Source of the DNA: Lentisphaera marina
GTDB lineage: Bacteria > Verrucomicrobiota > Lentisphaeria > Lentisphaerales > Lentisphaeraceae
Direction of reading: 5' to 3'
Length of the DNA stretch: 64,000 nt
NCBI RefSeq assembly: GCF_028745505.1
Contig: NZ_JAQZZL010000001.1
Coordinates: forward strand, 1,302,001-1,366,000
Part shown: positions 41,925-52,157 of the stretch, in pieces
Layout of the letters: each line of letters starts with the position of its first letter
Position numbering within the stretch: position 1 is the stretch's first letter
Made by a program: the position numbers and the translations under genes
Notes under the pieces: model-generated
The model's input: the letters and a program-made list of their open reading frames with translations, nothing else
Told to the model about the DNA's origin: nothing
The model's database searches: none

Positions 41925-43382
41925 TTAGACTAAAATTTCGTCCACAACACGGGCACCTTCGACACCAGTAAGTTTAAAGTCTAAGCCTTGGAATTTGTAG
42001 GTGAAGCGGTTGTGATCAATGCCCAATTGATTGAGGATGGTGGCATTTAAATCATTGATATGAATGCCGCCGTCAACAATGTTATAGCCAAATTCACAGG
42101 TGTTACCGTGAACAATACCGGGTTTAATTCCTCCTCCTGCTGCCCACATAGTGAAGCAGCGTGGGTGGTGATCGCGGCCATAATTTTCTCTTGTCAGTTT
42201 TCCTTGCGAGTAATTTGTACGCCCAAATTCTCCACCCCAGACAACGAGGGTATCTTCAAGTAAGCCACGTTGTTTGAGGTCTTGAATGAGGCCGTAGCAA
42301 GCTTGGTCAATATCCATACACTGTTTCGGTAAGTCTCCAGCAATATTAAAATGTTGATCCCAACCACGGTGGAAGATTTGTACCATGCGCACATCGCGTT
42401 CAACCATCCGTCTAGCTAGTAGGCATGAAGCTGCAAAAGTTCCTTTCTTTTCTACTTCTGGCCCGTACATTTCCAGCGTGCTTTTCTTTTCTTTACTTAT
42501 GTCAGTTAACTCTGGAACAGAAGTCTGCATTCTAAAGGCCATTTCGTATTGTGAAATTCGAGCATTGATTTCCGGATCATTGACATCTTTAAAATGTTTT
42601 TTATTCATCGATGCTAAGCTATTGAGCATGCGTCGACGAGTTGCAGGGTTAACGCCTTTGGGGTCTGATAAGTAGAGTACGGGGTCTCCTTGAGAACGGA
42701 AACTGATGCCTTGGTGTTCCGAGGGTAAGAAGCCTGAACCCCAGAGTCTTTGATAAAGTGCTTGCGCATCTTTACGACCTGTCCAAGAAGGTGTCATGGC
42801 AACATAACTAGGAAGGTTGTCATTCATACTACCTAGACCATAGGATAACCAAGAACCCATTGAAGGTCGTCCAGGAATTTGATTGCCCGTCTGAAGGTAA
42901 GTGATCGCAGGGTCGTGATTGATCTGTTCAGTATGCATACCCCGCATAATACAGAGGTCGTCAACCATTTTTGCAGTGTGGGGGAGTAGCTCACTCACCC
43001 AAGCACCAGATTTGCCGTATTGCTGGAATTTAAATTTTGAAGGAGCCAAAGGGAAGCGTGATTGGTTGGCAGTCATGCCTGTGAGACGTTGACCATCGCG
43101 AACTGACTCTGGGAGGTCTTGATCAAACATTTTCTCTAGAGTTGGCTTGTAATCAAGCATATCTAGATGTGAAGGAGCACCGGCCATGCAGAGCCAAATG
43201 ACGCGTTTGGCTTTTGGAGCAAAATGTGGGAGCCCCATCGAGTTTTGAGCAATGTTACTGGGGGCAGCATGGCTGTCTTTGGCGTTCAAATCCATTAGAC
43301 TAAAAGCGCCTAGACCGAGAGCTGAATTGCTGAGGAACTGACGGCGATTTTGGAGCTTGTTGAACTGATTAGCTAAATTCAT
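41925..43382 (-). CDS. DUF1501 family protein (second copy)
   Basis: A 485-residue DUF1501 protein. The N-terminus [18 protein letters not shown] is a twin-arginine-like signal. Family blocks are [58 protein letters not shown] and [17 protein letters not shown]. The gene lies 4 bp downstream of the PSCyt1-DUF1549-DUF1553 gene. It is a clear paralog of the protein at 6759 but well diverged, so the two operons are old duplicates or independently acquired. Catalytic activity unknown. Confidence 0.92.
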   Translation of the reverse strand: MNLANQFNKLQNRRQFLSNSALGLGAFSLMDLNAKDSHAAPSNIAQNSMGLPHFAPKAKRVIWLCMAGAPSHLDMLDYKPTLEKMFDQDLPESVRDGQRLTGMTANQSRFPLAPSKFKFQQYGKSGAWVSELLPHTAKMVDDLCIMRGMHTEQINHDPAITYLQTGNQIPGRPSMGSWLSYGLGSMNDNLPSYVAMTPSWTGRKDAQALYQRLWGSGFLPSEHQGISFRSQGDPVLYLSDPKGVNPATRRRMLNSLASMNKKHFKDVNDPEINARISQYEMAFRMQTSVPELTDISKEKKSTLEMYGPEVEKKGTFAASCLLARRMVERDVRMVQIFHRGWDQHFNIAGDLPKQCMDIDQACYGLIQDLKQRGLLEDTLVVWGGEFGRTNYSQGKLTRENYGRDHHPRCFTMWAAGGGIKPGIVHGNTCEFGYNIVDGGIHINDLNATILNQLGIDHNRFTYKFQGLDFKLTGVEGARVVDEILV

Positions 43383-43386
43383 GGTT

Positions 43387-46300
43387 TTACTCCTTTGTTA
43401 TGGCTTCGTCTAGGTTATAAAGTTGGCTGCAGAGCATGGTCCAAGCAGCCAGTTCATCGATTTCTATATCTTCTGGGACTTTAGAATCGCCATGCTGGAT
43501 AAGTTCTTTCGCTTCTTTCTCGTTAGCTTTGAAATGCTGTTTATGTTCTGTTAGAACTTGAGACATGATGGAGATCTCATCGGAGTTTGGGAAGCGCGAA
43601 GTTACTTTTCGGAAAGTAGTTTTTAATTTATTTGAATCATCACCAGTGCTTTTTAGAGCTTTGTAAGCAAGGTGTCGAGATGCTTCTAGATATTGCACAT
43701 CATTCATGAGTTGAAGGGCTTGTAGTGGCGTATTAGTACGCTCGCGACTTACAGTACAATTTTCCCTGTTAGGAGCATCGAAATTGCTCATCATAGGTGC
43801 GGGAGCGGTGCGCTTTAAGAAGGTGTAGAGGCTGCGTCGGTAAAGATCTTCTCCTGAGTCTTGCTTAAAATGACGAGTATTACTGCCAGAATACGCGACG
43901 GCATTCCATATCCCTTCGGGTTGATAGGGCTTAACTGATTTACCGCCGATTTTCTCCACGAGAAGACCAGATGATTTTAAGGCATTATCACGGATCATCT
44001 CTGAGTCGAGACGGAAACGAGGACCACGTGAGATGAGACGGTTATAGGGGTCGGCTTTTAGTTTTTTGTCATTTACGTAGCTAGATTGACGATAGCTCGC
44101 GGACATAAGCATATACTTCATTAAAGCTTTCATATCCCAAGCATCGTGCATGAATTTATATGATAGGTGATCAAGTAGTTTGGGGTGTGAGGGGAACTCG
44201 CTCTGAGAACCAAAATCACCTGCGGTTTTCGTTAAACCAGTACCAAAAACTTGCTGCCATAAGCGATTGACCGTGACTCGAGAAGTTAGGGGGTGCTCAG
44301 GCAAAAAGAGCCACTTTGCAAAAGTAAGGCGATTGGCAGGGCCATCGGGAAGTTTTGGGAGAAAAGCCGGCACTCCAGGTTCAACCTTTTCCTTGCGAAG
44401 ATCGTATTGACCACGATCGAGGACATAAGCGCCGCGCGGAGTAGGTCGTTCTTGCATGATCATCGTTGTTGGGACACTTTTCAAGAATTGTGTCCGTTTG
44501 TTTTCTGCTGCACGAAGATTTTTGTCCGCAATCAATGCTTTCTGATCAACGTGTTCACGATAATAAGTGTACAGCTCATTAATTCGCTTATCTTCCTGAG
44601 CTTTGTCTTTTTTAGCTTCGAGTAAATGTTTGATCGGATATTCACCATAAACACTAGTGACCTGTATAGGATTGAGTTCTTGATTGTAGAAGCGTAAGTC
44701 ACTGATCTTACCTTTGATGCCCGGCTGAGTTTCACGACCACCTATGAAGAGAGGCTTTTTGTTTTTAATAGTTTTGTTCAAATTATTATTGCTCGGCCGG
44801 CCCATCGCTTGCGAGCGACCATTGAGGTAAATTTTGATGCCATTGGCTTTTCCGCTCCCATCAGACGTTACGAAAACATGATTCCAGCGATTAGCTTTTA
44901 AAACATTCTTTTTCGTTCCAACCTTTAAAGCATTACCCGGCCATTCGTTAATTGCATGGATGGTGATGTTTGACCCGACAAGCCATAGATCCCAGCCGCG
45001 TAGGTATTGAGCATTGTCCATCGTTGAGATAGCGGATCCACTGAATTCATTTCCATAAATCCATAAACCAAAAGAAAAGGGTTTATTAAACTCGAATTCA
45101 GGATTAGTCGAGCTTTCAAAAACCGTGGTTTTGTCAAGCACAAGAGCTTTTTTCTGCTTATCTATAATAAAGTTTGGATTTCCTTTCACAGGGAAAGTTT
45201 CTTTGGTAAATTCAATATTCTTGCTTGCCGCGGGCGCGGGTGCAGGTTTAAGATTTTTTGCATTTTTCGACCAAGCCAAAAACTTGCTATCCTGTTTGTT
45301 GTGAGGGGCGACTTTTTTGAGTGTTGTAATTTTATTTAAAAGCTCTTGGTCCTTTTTCTGTTGAGAATCATTCATAACGTGAATAATGGGGGGTGTATCT
45401 TTGCGATTACCATCCATAGCACTTTCTGTGATATTGTTGAAAAAGGCGGTCATTTCATAAAATTCTTTTTGCGAAAGGGGATCAAATTTGTGGTCGTGAC
45501 ATGCGGCACAGCCCGTTGTAAGACCAAGCCAAACGGCTGAAGTCGTCGAGGTTCTATCGACCGCGTAACGAACGTAATATTCTTCAGCGATGGAGCCACC
45601 TTCACTAGTGGTTACGTTACAGCGGTTGAATCCAGACGCAATTTTTTGATTGAGTGTGACATCAGGTAGAAGGTCCCCAGCGAGCTGTTCAATAGAGAAT
45701 TGATCAAAGGGCATGTTTTGGTTAAAGGCATTGATGACCCAATCGCGGTAAGGCCACATTTCACGGTAGTTATCTAAGTGAAGGCCATGAGTGTCGCCAT
45801 AGCGAGCAGCATCTAACCAAAAGCGTCCCATATGCTCGCCATAAGCTTTTTTCGCAAGGAATTTATCGACTTGCTTTTCGTAGGCATCAGTTGAATCATC
45901 CTTTAAAAAGGCATCGAGTTCTTCTAGACTTGGAGGTAAACCAGTCGTATCAAAACTGAGGCGACGCAAGAGCTTTTCTTTTGGAGCTTGAGGATTGGGT
46001 TTTAGCTTCTTTTTTTCGAGTTTACTCAGGACGAAATTATCAATGGGGTTAATGATCCACTCTTCATTATCGACTTCTGGTGCTTTGGGGTCCTTAATTT
46101 GGGTGAAGGACCAATGCTCTTGATATTCGGCACCTTGCTCAATCCATTTGTTGAGGAGGTCTTTCTCGTATTGGCTAAGAGTCTTGTGGGATTCGGGAGG
46201 GGGCATGATCTCATCTTCGTCATTAGTGTTAATGCGTTCGATGAGAGATGATTGATCTGGGTGATTGGGGACAATAGCAAATTTTTCACGACGTTTACTA

Positions 46301-46524
46301 AGGTTCTTTGTTGCAGCTTCAAAGCTATTGAGAAGTAAACCTGCTTCGGCAGTTTCTGGATCATTACCGTGGCAATGAAAACATTTATCTGAAAGGATGG
46401 GGCGAATGTGAGCATTAAACTCTACGACATCGGGTAGGGTTTTGTCCTTGTTCGATTCTAATAGGGCACAGCTACTAGCCAAAATGACTGCTGCGATGAA
46501 GCTAATGGACTTAATGTTTTTCAT
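43387..46524 (-). CDS. PSCyt1-DUF1549-LamG-DUF1553 multidomain exported protein
   Basis: A 1045-residue protein with an export signal ending ASSC, possibly a lipoprotein. PSCyt1 carries CFHCHGND near 48, with EIMPPPE. DUF1549 (about 150-390) contains [26 protein letters not shown] and a second heme motif [12 protein letters not shown] LamG domain (about 465-640: [43 protein letters not shown]) takes the place of the coiled coil in the paralog at 8203. DUF1553 ends the protein ([32 protein letters not shown]). The LamG domain points to polysaccharide as the ligand. First gene of the operon, with the ROK regulator divergent 348 bp away. Confidence 0.92.
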   Translation of the reverse strand: MKNIKSISFIAAVILASSCALLESNKDKTLPDVVEFNAHIRPILSDKCFHCHGNDPETAEAGLLLNSFEAATKNLSKRREKFAIVPNHPDQSSLIERINTNDEDEIMPPPESHKTLSQYEKDLLNKWIEQGAEYQEHWSFTQIKDPKAPEVDNEEWIINPIDNFVLSKLEKKKLKPNPQAPKEKLLRRLSFDTTGLPPSLEELDAFLKDDSTDAYEKQVDKFLAKKAYGEHMGRFWLDAARYGDTHGLHLDNYREMWPYRDWVINAFNQNMPFDQFSIEQLAGDLLPDVTLNQKIASGFNRCNVTTSEGGSIAEEYYVRYAVDRTSTTSAVWLGLTTGCAACHDHKFDPLSQKEFYEMTAFFNNITESAMDGNRKDTPPIIHVMNDSQQKKDQELLNKITTLKKVAPHNKQDSKFLAWSKNAKNLKPAPAPAASKNIEFTKETFPVKGNPNFIIDKQKKALVLDKTTVFESSTNPEFEFNKPFSFGLWIYGNEFSGSAISTMDNAQYLRGWDLWLVGSNITIHAINEWPGNALKVGTKKNVLKANRWNHVFVTSDGSGKANGIKIYLNGRSQAMGRPSNNNLNKTIKNKKPLFIGGRETQPGIKGKISDLRFYNQELNPIQVTSVYGEYPIKHLLEAKKDKAQEDKRINELYTYYREHVDQKALIADKNLRAAENKRTQFLKSVPTTMIMQERPTPRGAYVLDRGQYDLRKEKVEPGVPAFLPKLPDGPANRLTFAKWLFLPEHPLTSRVTVNRLWQQVFGTGLTKTAGDFGSQSEFPSHPKLLDHLSYKFMHDAWDMKALMKYMLMSASYRQSSYVNDKKLKADPYNRLISRGPRFRLDSEMIRDNALKSSGLLVEKIGGKSVKPYQPEGIWNAVAYSGSNTRHFKQDSGEDLYRRSLYTFLKRTAPAPMMSNFDAPNRENCTVSRERTNTPLQALQLMNDVQYLEASRHLAYKALKSTGDDSNKLKTTFRKVTSRFPNSDEISIMSQVLTEHKQHFKANEKEAKELIQHGDSKVPEDIEIDELAAWTMLCSQLYNLDEAITKE

Positions 46525-46872
46525 ATAGATATCGATCCTTTGAAATTGGTTTACAAACTTTTTATCTTTTATCGTCTAATAAAGGTGTGATCTGCCTAGT
46601 TAAATTTATTTTAATGTATTAAACCTAGGCTTTACCTAAGTGATACGTCAATGATTGAAATTATGTTACACATAAACCATAAAATTGATATTTGTCTAGT
46701 TAAGATTCATTGATTGAATTATATGGTGCTGTTTTTTATGTATTTTCTTCATTTATTGTGATGTTTTCGGATTTATGTACTTGATTGTGTTCATTCTTTG
46801 AATTTATAATATCTCAAACGCTATGAGTAGTGGTCTTATTGAAAAAAATATGGGGAGAAGTAAAGTTCAAGC
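46525..46872. promoter_or_regulatory. Divergent intergenic region between PSCyt1 operon and ROK gene
   Basis: 348 bp of AT-rich DNA without genes. It holds two copies of the TTCAWTGAWTGAA-type motif (46648-46658, one base off at the ends, and 46706-46718) and a looser one near 46793 (TTCATTCTTTGAA). It presumably holds both promoters, and binding of the ROK protein here is possible. Confidence 0.45.
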
Positions 46873-47985
46873 ATGAATGATTCACAGAAAAGTCTCAACC
46901 AACAAAGTGCTGCGTATTACAACAGGCAACAAGTTTTAAAGTTGTTACGTTTACATCATGGCTTAAGCCGTGTGCGTTTATCTGAGCTCACACAATTACA
47001 GAATTCGACTATGTCATATATAATCCGTGATTTTATAAATCGTGGGGTTGTTGTAGAGGGAGCGAAACTGGAAGGCGGAGCAGGGTATAAAAAACAAACA
47101 TCGCTCAGAGTTAATCCGGAGCTTGGTTGGGTGATCGGTATTGTTGTTCAGAATGTATATGCTGAATTAGTTAAAGTTGACTATGCGGGGGAAATAATTG
47201 ATTCCTGTAATTTTGAAGTCGACCCCGATATAACAACCTTGCCGATGTATTTGAAAAACCGCCTCGAAAATTGGTTTAAAGAAAAAGGTTGTCCGCCGGG
47301 CCCTTTAAAAGGTATTTGTTTGGGTTTGCCTGCAATTGTGGATCACAATGAGGGTTTGATCAAGAGCTCGTCTTTCTTTAATGTGCAAAACTACCCCTTG
47401 GCTGCAGAGATGCAGAGCTTATTTCCTGGTACAGAAATCATGATTGATAATGATGCGAGACAAGCTGCGATGGCTGAGTTGGTGCACAAGGATACTGTGT
47501 CGGGTGATTTTCTTTTCTACTATATGAATTATCAAAAAGTTAGTAAAGGGGTTAAACCTTGTAGCTTTAGTTCAGTGATGTTTGTCAATGGACAAATGAT
47601 TAATGGTATGAATTCTTCGGCGGGAGAACTGAGTGGAGTATTGAAGCCCCATGATCCTCCATTTTTATCAGATCAAGATTGGGTAGATCTCCAGAATCCA
47701 GAAGGTGAACTCAGTCCCGCCATGATGAATCTCGGCTTATGGGTTTTGCCTTGGTTAGAAGCTCTAACCTGTTACTCGGACCCAGAATGTGTTGTTATGG
47801 GTGGTGCATTGAATTGGCAGAATAAGAAGTTATTTGCCATGATCAATGAATATTTAAGCAATAGGCTACAAGCGGTTGGTAAGGCAAGTGTTAGTGTGTG
47901 CCGAGCTAATTCGCCCGTTCAAAGCGTGGCCTATGGTGCGTCGAGTTCCCTTTTAGAGCATTTAGCCAAAGAATTGATTAATTAA
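46873..47985 (+). CDS. ROK-family transcriptional regulator
   Basis: A 370-residue protein. Residues ~20-75 form a winged helix-turn-helix (LKLLRLHHGLSRVRLSEL, NSTMSYIIRDFINRG), followed by a ROK sugar-kinase fold (GICLGLPAIVDHNEG, IDNDARQAAMAELV, VVMGGALNW). The CxCGxxGC zinc motif of classical ROK proteins is not visible. This suits a NagC/XylR-type regulator that binds a sugar without phosphorylating it. It is divergent from the PSCyt1-DUF1501-propeller operon and is its most likely regulator. Confidence 0.88.
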   Translation: MNDSQKSLNQQSAAYYNRQQVLKLLRLHHGLSRVRLSELTQLQNSTMSYIIRDFINRGVVVEGAKLEGGAGYKKQTSLRVNPELGWVIGIVVQNVYAELVKVDYAGEIIDSCNFEVDPDITTLPMYLKNRLENWFKEKGCPPGPLKGICLGLPAIVDHNEGLIKSSSFFNVQNYPLAAEMQSLFPGTEIMIDNDARQAAMAELVHKDTVSGDFLFYYMNYQKVSKGVKPCSFSSVMFVNGQMINGMNSSAGELSGVLKPHDPPFLSDQDWVDLQNPEGELSPAMMNLGLWVLPWLEALTCYSDPECVVMGGALNWQNKKLFAMINEYLSNRLQAVGKASVSVCRANSPVQSVAYGASSSLLEHLAKELIN

Positions 47986-48046
47986 ATACACCTGATTTAG
48001 GGATGGACTGCGAAGTATTGTCCGTAATTATAAAGACCCTACAAAT

Positions 48047-48078
48047 AAAAAAGGCCACTTTAAAAAAGCGGCCTTTTT
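48047..48078. terminator. Bidirectional terminator between ROK gene and small gene
   Basis: AAAAAAGGCC and GGCCTTTTT pair around an A/T-rich loop. The hairpin lies between two convergent genes and can serve both. Confidence 0.75.
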
Positions 48079-48096
48079 CAAATTCTAAAGTTTAAC

Positions 48097-48390
48097 TTAG
48101 AATTGTGCAATCACGTTGTTGATTTGTCCAACGAGCTTGTCAGAAGCTTTCTGCTCAAGAAGGTTGTCTTCACCGAAACGGATGTTCTTTTTGAAAACTG
48201 TAGTGATTTGATCACCATCAAACTTCTGGACAAAAAGTCTCCAAAGTTTTCTGCTTTCTGTTTCGCCATTATTACGAAGGCTTTTTTTAGCACGACGATT
48301 CACGTAGTTGAGCGTGATAGAAAGATCGCCAGTAGCGAATTTTTCTGTAATTTCAGCCCAAGTTAGTCCTGAGGGAAGTTGTTCCATCAT
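48097..48390 (-). CDS. Small conserved-looking cytoplasmic protein of unknown function
   Basis: A ~97-residue protein starting MMEQLPSGLTWAEITEKF, preceded by GGAGAGA at good spacing, which decides the start over the upstream TTG. Mixed charge, no signal, no membrane segment: NRRAKKSLRNNGETESRKLW then FKKNIRFGEDNLLEQKASDK. I do not recognise a family. It stands alone between a terminator and the oxidoreductase gene, and the good ribosome-binding site plus flanking terminator support a real gene. Confidence 0.65.
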   Translation of the reverse strand: MMEQLPSGLTWAEITEKFATGDLSITLNYVNRRAKKSLRNNGETESRKLWRLFVQKFDGDQITTVFKKNIRFGEDNLLEQKASDKLVGQINNVIAQF

Positions 48391-48460
48391 TCTCTCCAAC
48401 TTTTTTAGTTAATAATATTTGGGAGTGGCTAGTATAAAGATCTTTTCTTTATTGGCAAGT

Positions 48461-49492
48461 CTAATCAAGTTCTTTTTTAGTGTTAGTCAATAATTTGTGG
48501 ATATTATAGGCGCTGGCAAAGTTGGGCTCCAAGGTGGTGTCGTCTTTGCGTATGGCATTGAGGAAGCTGCGCCAAATGTTGGGTACTTGAGGACATTCGA
48601 TTTCGGACCATAGGCCATTTTGTCGATCTGGGCCAGTGCATATTCGTAGGGTGGCTTCACCATCTTTAATCTTAAGGGAGAGTCCTCCTTTGTCACCGTA
48701 AACTCTGAGGCGTAAAGAATTGACTTCCCCCGTGGCCCAGCGGCTCAAGTGGAAAGAGCCAAGGGCGCCGCCTTTCATTTCAGCCATAATAAGAGCTGAG
48801 TCACTGGCGTCGAGTTGAGTGTCTCCTAATCGGTTTCCAGGTACATCCTTGCGGAAGGATCTTTTACAGGCTTCAATTTTGTTGATATCTCCGGCAATAA
48901 AAGAAACGCAATCTAAAAGAGTTAAGCCAAGGTCATCAATGACGCCATGTCCACCAAATTTTTGAGTCATACGCCAAAGTAGTGATTCAGAGGTTTTCCA
49001 ATTACCTAAAGTTTGCGTGCTTAACCAAGATTGCAGATAGCTGGCTTCGATATGCATCACTTTTCCTAAGCGTCCCGCTTTTACGAGGTTAGCAGCTTTG
49101 TGAACCTCTGGAATCCCACGTGTTTCATAGGAAACTAAATTAATGAGTTCCGATTCGCTGGCGAGGCGCGCAAGTTTGGCGGCGTCACGTGAGTTGTTTG
49201 TCAGGGGGCGTTCACACAAGATATGGACTTTGTGTTCAATCGCGAGTAAGCATGCGTTTAGTTGGGCATGGGGAGGCACGGCAATAATAATGGCGTCAGG
49301 TTTTTCCCGATCAAGCATATCTTCCGCATTTAAGTAAAAATTCTTTATCTTATGACGAAGGGCAAAATCTCGTGCTTTTGAGTTTGATACATCACAGCAT
49401 GCACAAAGTTCAACACCTCGAATTTTTTCCAATTCATCAGCATGTAAATCGGCAATGGCTCCAGTGCCAGTTATTGCTATACGAAGGCTCAT
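48461..49492 (-). CDS. Gfo/Idh/MocA-family oxidoreductase
   Basis: A 343-residue NAD(P)-dependent sugar dehydrogenase-like protein. The Rossmann motif is AITGTGAIADLHADEL, followed by AIIIAVPPHAQ, then CERPLTNN where most family members have E-K-P. The lysine of that motif is catalytic in characterised members, so the Arg here may alter or remove activity. The C-terminal domain contains WRMTQKFGGHGVIDDLGLTL. It lacks a signal peptide. Single gene with no obvious pathway partners. Confidence 0.88.
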   Translation of the reverse strand: MSLRIAITGTGAIADLHADELEKIRGVELCACCDVSNSKARDFALRHKIKNFYLNAEDMLDREKPDAIIIAVPPHAQLNACLLAIEHKVHILCERPLTNNSRDAAKLARLASESELINLVSYETRGIPEVHKAANLVKAGRLGKVMHIEASYLQSWLSTQTLGNWKTSESLLWRMTQKFGGHGVIDDLGLTLLDCVSFIAGDINKIEACKRSFRKDVPGNRLGDTQLDASDSALIMAEMKGGALGSFHLSRWATGEVNSLRLRVYGDKGGLSLKIKDGEATLRICTGPDRQNGLWSEIECPQVPNIWRSFLNAIRKDDTTLEPNFASAYNIHKLLTNTKKELD

Positions 49493-49580
49493 ACATGAGC
49501 CTTCTTAGTCTTGACAAAGGGGGTGGTCCAGTTAAATTGAGCGAGTTTTAAAATCATAATTTATAATTGGGATCAATTTG

Positions 49581-50468
49581 ATGAAAATTTTAAGGAAGCT
49601 TTTCCTAGTGTTTATAATGTCAGTAAGCTTTTTCGAGCTTCAGGCACAAGTTCAGTATGGTTTATCATTTGATCGTGAAAGATACCTTCAATATGAGAAA
49701 ATCCAAGTAACCTTCACAGTGGTTAATAATTCGGGTACGCGTTTAACTTTTGGTGCTAATGAAAGAAGTGGTAAGTTAAAAATCCTCGTGGTTGACCCCG
49801 AAAACCGCTTAGTTCCAGCTTACGATGGCAAATTTAATCCAATGAATGGTTTGGTTTTGGCTGCTGGTGAAACGAAATCCTTAGTGATTAATATAAATGA
49901 ACATTTCTCGATGACGAGATTAGGGCGCTTTAATGTATCGGCATCAATGACGCATCCGACTTTAACGGGCTTAGCATTCGAAACTCCCCAAAAATCAATA
50001 TCTGTTGAGGCGGGGACGGTATTAAAGAAAAAAACATTCGGTGTGGTCGATTTAGAAGACAGTAAGCTCATTCATCCTAGGAGTTATGAAATAATTTCAT
50101 TCAAGGAAAAAGAAGGCGATATAGTCTGTCTAAAAGTTTACGATAAGCAGTGGGTTTATGCTTTACTGCGCTTAGGTCCTTATGTAACTGGTGTGAAAGT
50201 TAATCATGATGTTGATACTTTTTCTAATATTCATACGATGATTCAAGTTAAACCTCGAGTCTTTATTCATATGGTTTTTTCAGATACAGGATCAATTAAG
50301 CAGTTTATTGTTTATCGAGCTACTTTTGAAAATGTTCCTATTATGGTGCGAGACTCAAAGCTAGGGACAGTGCGGATTTTTGGTGGTGAGAAGCTTACTG
50401 AGGGTGAAGATTATATCCGTATTGGGAATACTCTTGAGCTTCGTAACGTGGATCCAGATCTTAACTAA
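49581..50468 (+). CDS. Secreted protein of unknown function
   Basis: About 295 residues with a signal peptide (KLFLVFIMSVSFFELQAQ). The first domain (about 25-130) has the strand pattern of an immunoglobulin-like or intracellular-protease-inhibitor-like sandwich (YLQYEKIQVTFTVVNNSG, VLAAGETKSLVININEHFSM, LGRFNVSASM). The second half is beta-rich without a known match. It ends 2 bp before mnmE on the same strand, so the two are probably co-transcribed. The ATG at 49581 is preferred to a TTG one codon upstream. Confidence 0.7.
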   Translation: MKILRKLFLVFIMSVSFFELQAQVQYGLSFDRERYLQYEKIQVTFTVVNNSGTRLTFGANERSGKLKILVVDPENRLVPAYDGKFNPMNGLVLAAGETKSLVININEHFSMTRLGRFNVSASMTHPTLTGLAFETPQKSISVEAGTVLKKKTFGVVDLEDSKLIHPRSYEIISFKEKEGDIVCLKVYDKQWVYALLRLGPYVTGVKVNHDVDTFSNIHTMIQVKPRVFIHMVFSDTGSIKQFIVYRATFENVPIMVRDSKLGTVRIFGGEKLTEGEDYIRIGNTLELRNVDPDLN

Positions 50469-50470
50469 AT

Positions 50471-51829
50471 ATGGATCATGATACAATTGCCGCATTGGCA
50501 ACTGCACCAGGTGGAAGTATTGCCATCATCAGAGTCTCGGGATCTGAGGCTCTTGATATAGCCTCTGAAGTATGGCAAGGAAAAACTAATTTAGAAGAAA
50601 ATGAGCGCCGCTTAGTTTTGGGGCAAATGAAAGATCCCGAAACTCAAGAAATGGGTGACCAAGCCATGGCTGTGTACATGAAAGGCCCTCAGACTTATAC
50701 GGGTGAAGATGTCGTTGAGTTTCAGTGCCATGGCGGTAATTTTACGGCTAAGCATACTTTGATGTGTACTCTCAAAGCGGGCGCCAGAGCCGCAGAAGCC
50801 GGTGAATTTACAAAACGTGCATTTGTCAATGGTAAGTTAGATCTTACCCAAGCAGAAGCAGTGATGGATGTTATTACTGCTGGCTCAGAGAAAGCTATGC
50901 AAGTGGCTGTTAATCAATTGAATGGTCGTTTTGGTAATGAAATCCGTGCTATGTATGATCGCCTATCAGATTTACTGGCGGAATGTGAAGTTAGGATGGA
51001 TTTTGTTGAAGAAGACTTGAATTGGACTCCGCCTGAAATGATGACGCAAACTTTAAATGATGCGAGTTCATTAATGCAGACTCTTTTGGCTGGTCGTAAA
51101 GACGGAGAAGTGCTTCGCGATGGTGTGAAAGTCATTATTGGCGGTCCACCAAATGCGGGTAAGTCCAGTTTGATGAATCACATTTTGGGTAGGGAGCGTG
51201 CCATTGTTACTGATATTGCTGGAACAACTCGCGATACTTTAGAGGAGTACACCCGGATTAGAGGGATTCCTTTAAAAATAACGGATACAGCAGGTATTCG
51301 AGAGGCTGAAGACTTGGTTGAAAGAACTGGTGTCGAAAGGAGTAAGCAAGCTTTAAATGAGGCGCAGCTCATTTTGTGGTTAATGGATTTGTCTCGTCCC
51401 TTGAATGAACAGCTGCCTCCAGAAGGTTTTGAATCCGATGCACCACTCATTGTCATTTTGAATAAGAATGATATTGCCATAGAACAAGAATTACCCGACT
51501 ACTTTGAAAAATTTCAGGCTTCATCTGTCAGAGTTTCAGTTAAGTCTGTAGATAATCTCGACCGTCTATATGATCTGATAGAAGAGGCGGTCTGGCAAGA
51601 AGATCATCACCATATCCCCGATGTGGCGGTGAATGCACGTCATGGTGTACTTTTAGAGCAAGCTGTTCAACAGATTGATGACTGTCAAGCTTGTTTAGAT
51701 AGTGAAGCTTGGGAGTTGGTTTCCGTGCACCTTCGCGGGGCTTTAGACCCCTTAGGTGAAATTTTAGGTTTGACTCTGATGCCGGATATTTTACACACTA
51801 TATTTGGGCGTTACTGCATCGGTAAATAG
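50471..51829 (+). CDS. mnmE: tRNA uridine-5-carboxymethylaminomethyl modification GTPase
   Basis: A 452-residue MnmE (TrmE), which with MnmG modifies wobble uridine of certain tRNAs. The N-terminal formyl-THF-binding domain starts DTIAALATAPGGSIAIIRVS. The G domain has GGPPNAGKSSL near 224, TDIAGTTRDTLEE, DTAGIREAEDLVERTG and NKND. The C-terminus is the invariant FGRYCIGK, whose cysteine is needed for modification. Full length and apparently functional. Its last 18 bases are repeated at 60255, marking a probable integration site. Confidence 0.97.
   Translation: MDHDTIAALATAPGGSIAIIRVSGSEALDIASEVWQGKTNLEENERRLVLGQMKDPETQEMGDQAMAVYMKGPQTYTGEDVVEFQCHGGNFTAKHTLMCTLKAGARAAEAGEFTKRAFVNGKLDLTQAEAVMDVITAGSEKAMQVAVNQLNGRFGNEIRAMYDRLSDLLAECEVRMDFVEEDLNWTPPEMMTQTLNDASSLMQTLLAGRKDGEVLRDGVKVIIGGPPNAGKSSLMNHILGRERAIVTDIAGTTRDTLEEYTRIRGIPLKITDTAGIREAEDLVERTGVERSKQALNEAQLILWLMDLSRPLNEQLPPEGFESDAPLIVILNKNDIAIEQELPDYFEKFQASSVRVSVKSVDNLDRLYDLIEEAVWQEDHHHIPDVAVNARHGVLLEQAVQQIDDCQACLDSEAWELVSVHLRGALDPLGEILGLTLMPDILHTIFGRYCIGK
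51812..51829 (+). repeat. Left attachment-like direct repeat in the 3' end of mnmE
   Basis: TACTGCATCGGTAAATAG comprises the last codons of mnmE. The counterpart TACTGCATCGGCAAGTAA lies at 60255-60272. The last 18 bp of mnmE is the known attB of SGI1-type integrative elements. Confidence 0.6.
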
Positions 51830-51871
51830 ATTGTAGACCACAAGTATTTCACATTAAGTTAGTTACAAATG

Positions 51872-51931
51872 ACACCCTAAGCAATTCCTCATGTTTTGAG
51901 GGGGTAGGAACCATCGGGGTGTTTTGTTTTT
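51872..51931 (+). terminator. Terminator-like structure after mnmE
   Basis: ACACCC and GGGTGT pair around an inner CCTCA-TGAGG hairpin and are followed by TTTTGTTTTT. Confidence 0.55.
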
Positions 51932-51938
51932 GCCTTAA

Positions 51939-52154
51939 GCCTCCTATCTAGGTTCAGATAAGCTCAGCTGCGAATTATTGAAAAATCGGCCGCAATCAGG
52001 TAATACTGTAAGGATACCGGGTATCCAGGTGAAGAACGATACTTCAGACTGGTTTGAGCCCGGCCCGGTCCGTGATCTGACAATACGTGGCAATGTTTTC
52101 GAGTCATCGAAACCAGAAGTATCGAGTATCGACACACGAAAACAAGATTCATAG
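51939..52154 (+). pseudogene. Fragment of a right-handed beta-helix (GH110-like) gene
   Basis: An open frame without a start contains GNTVRIPGIQVKNDTSDW, then FEPGPVRDLTIRGNVFES and a stop at 52154. The block W-F-E-x-G-P-V-x-D-x-T-I-R-x-N is typical of parallel beta-helix glycosidases such as GH110 alpha-1,3-galactosidases. Only ~65 codons remain. The stop lies in a perfect 14-bp palindrome (AGCCACTAGTGGCT, 52153-52166) shared with the antiporter gene's end. Confidence 0.55.
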
Positions 52155-52157
52155 CCA

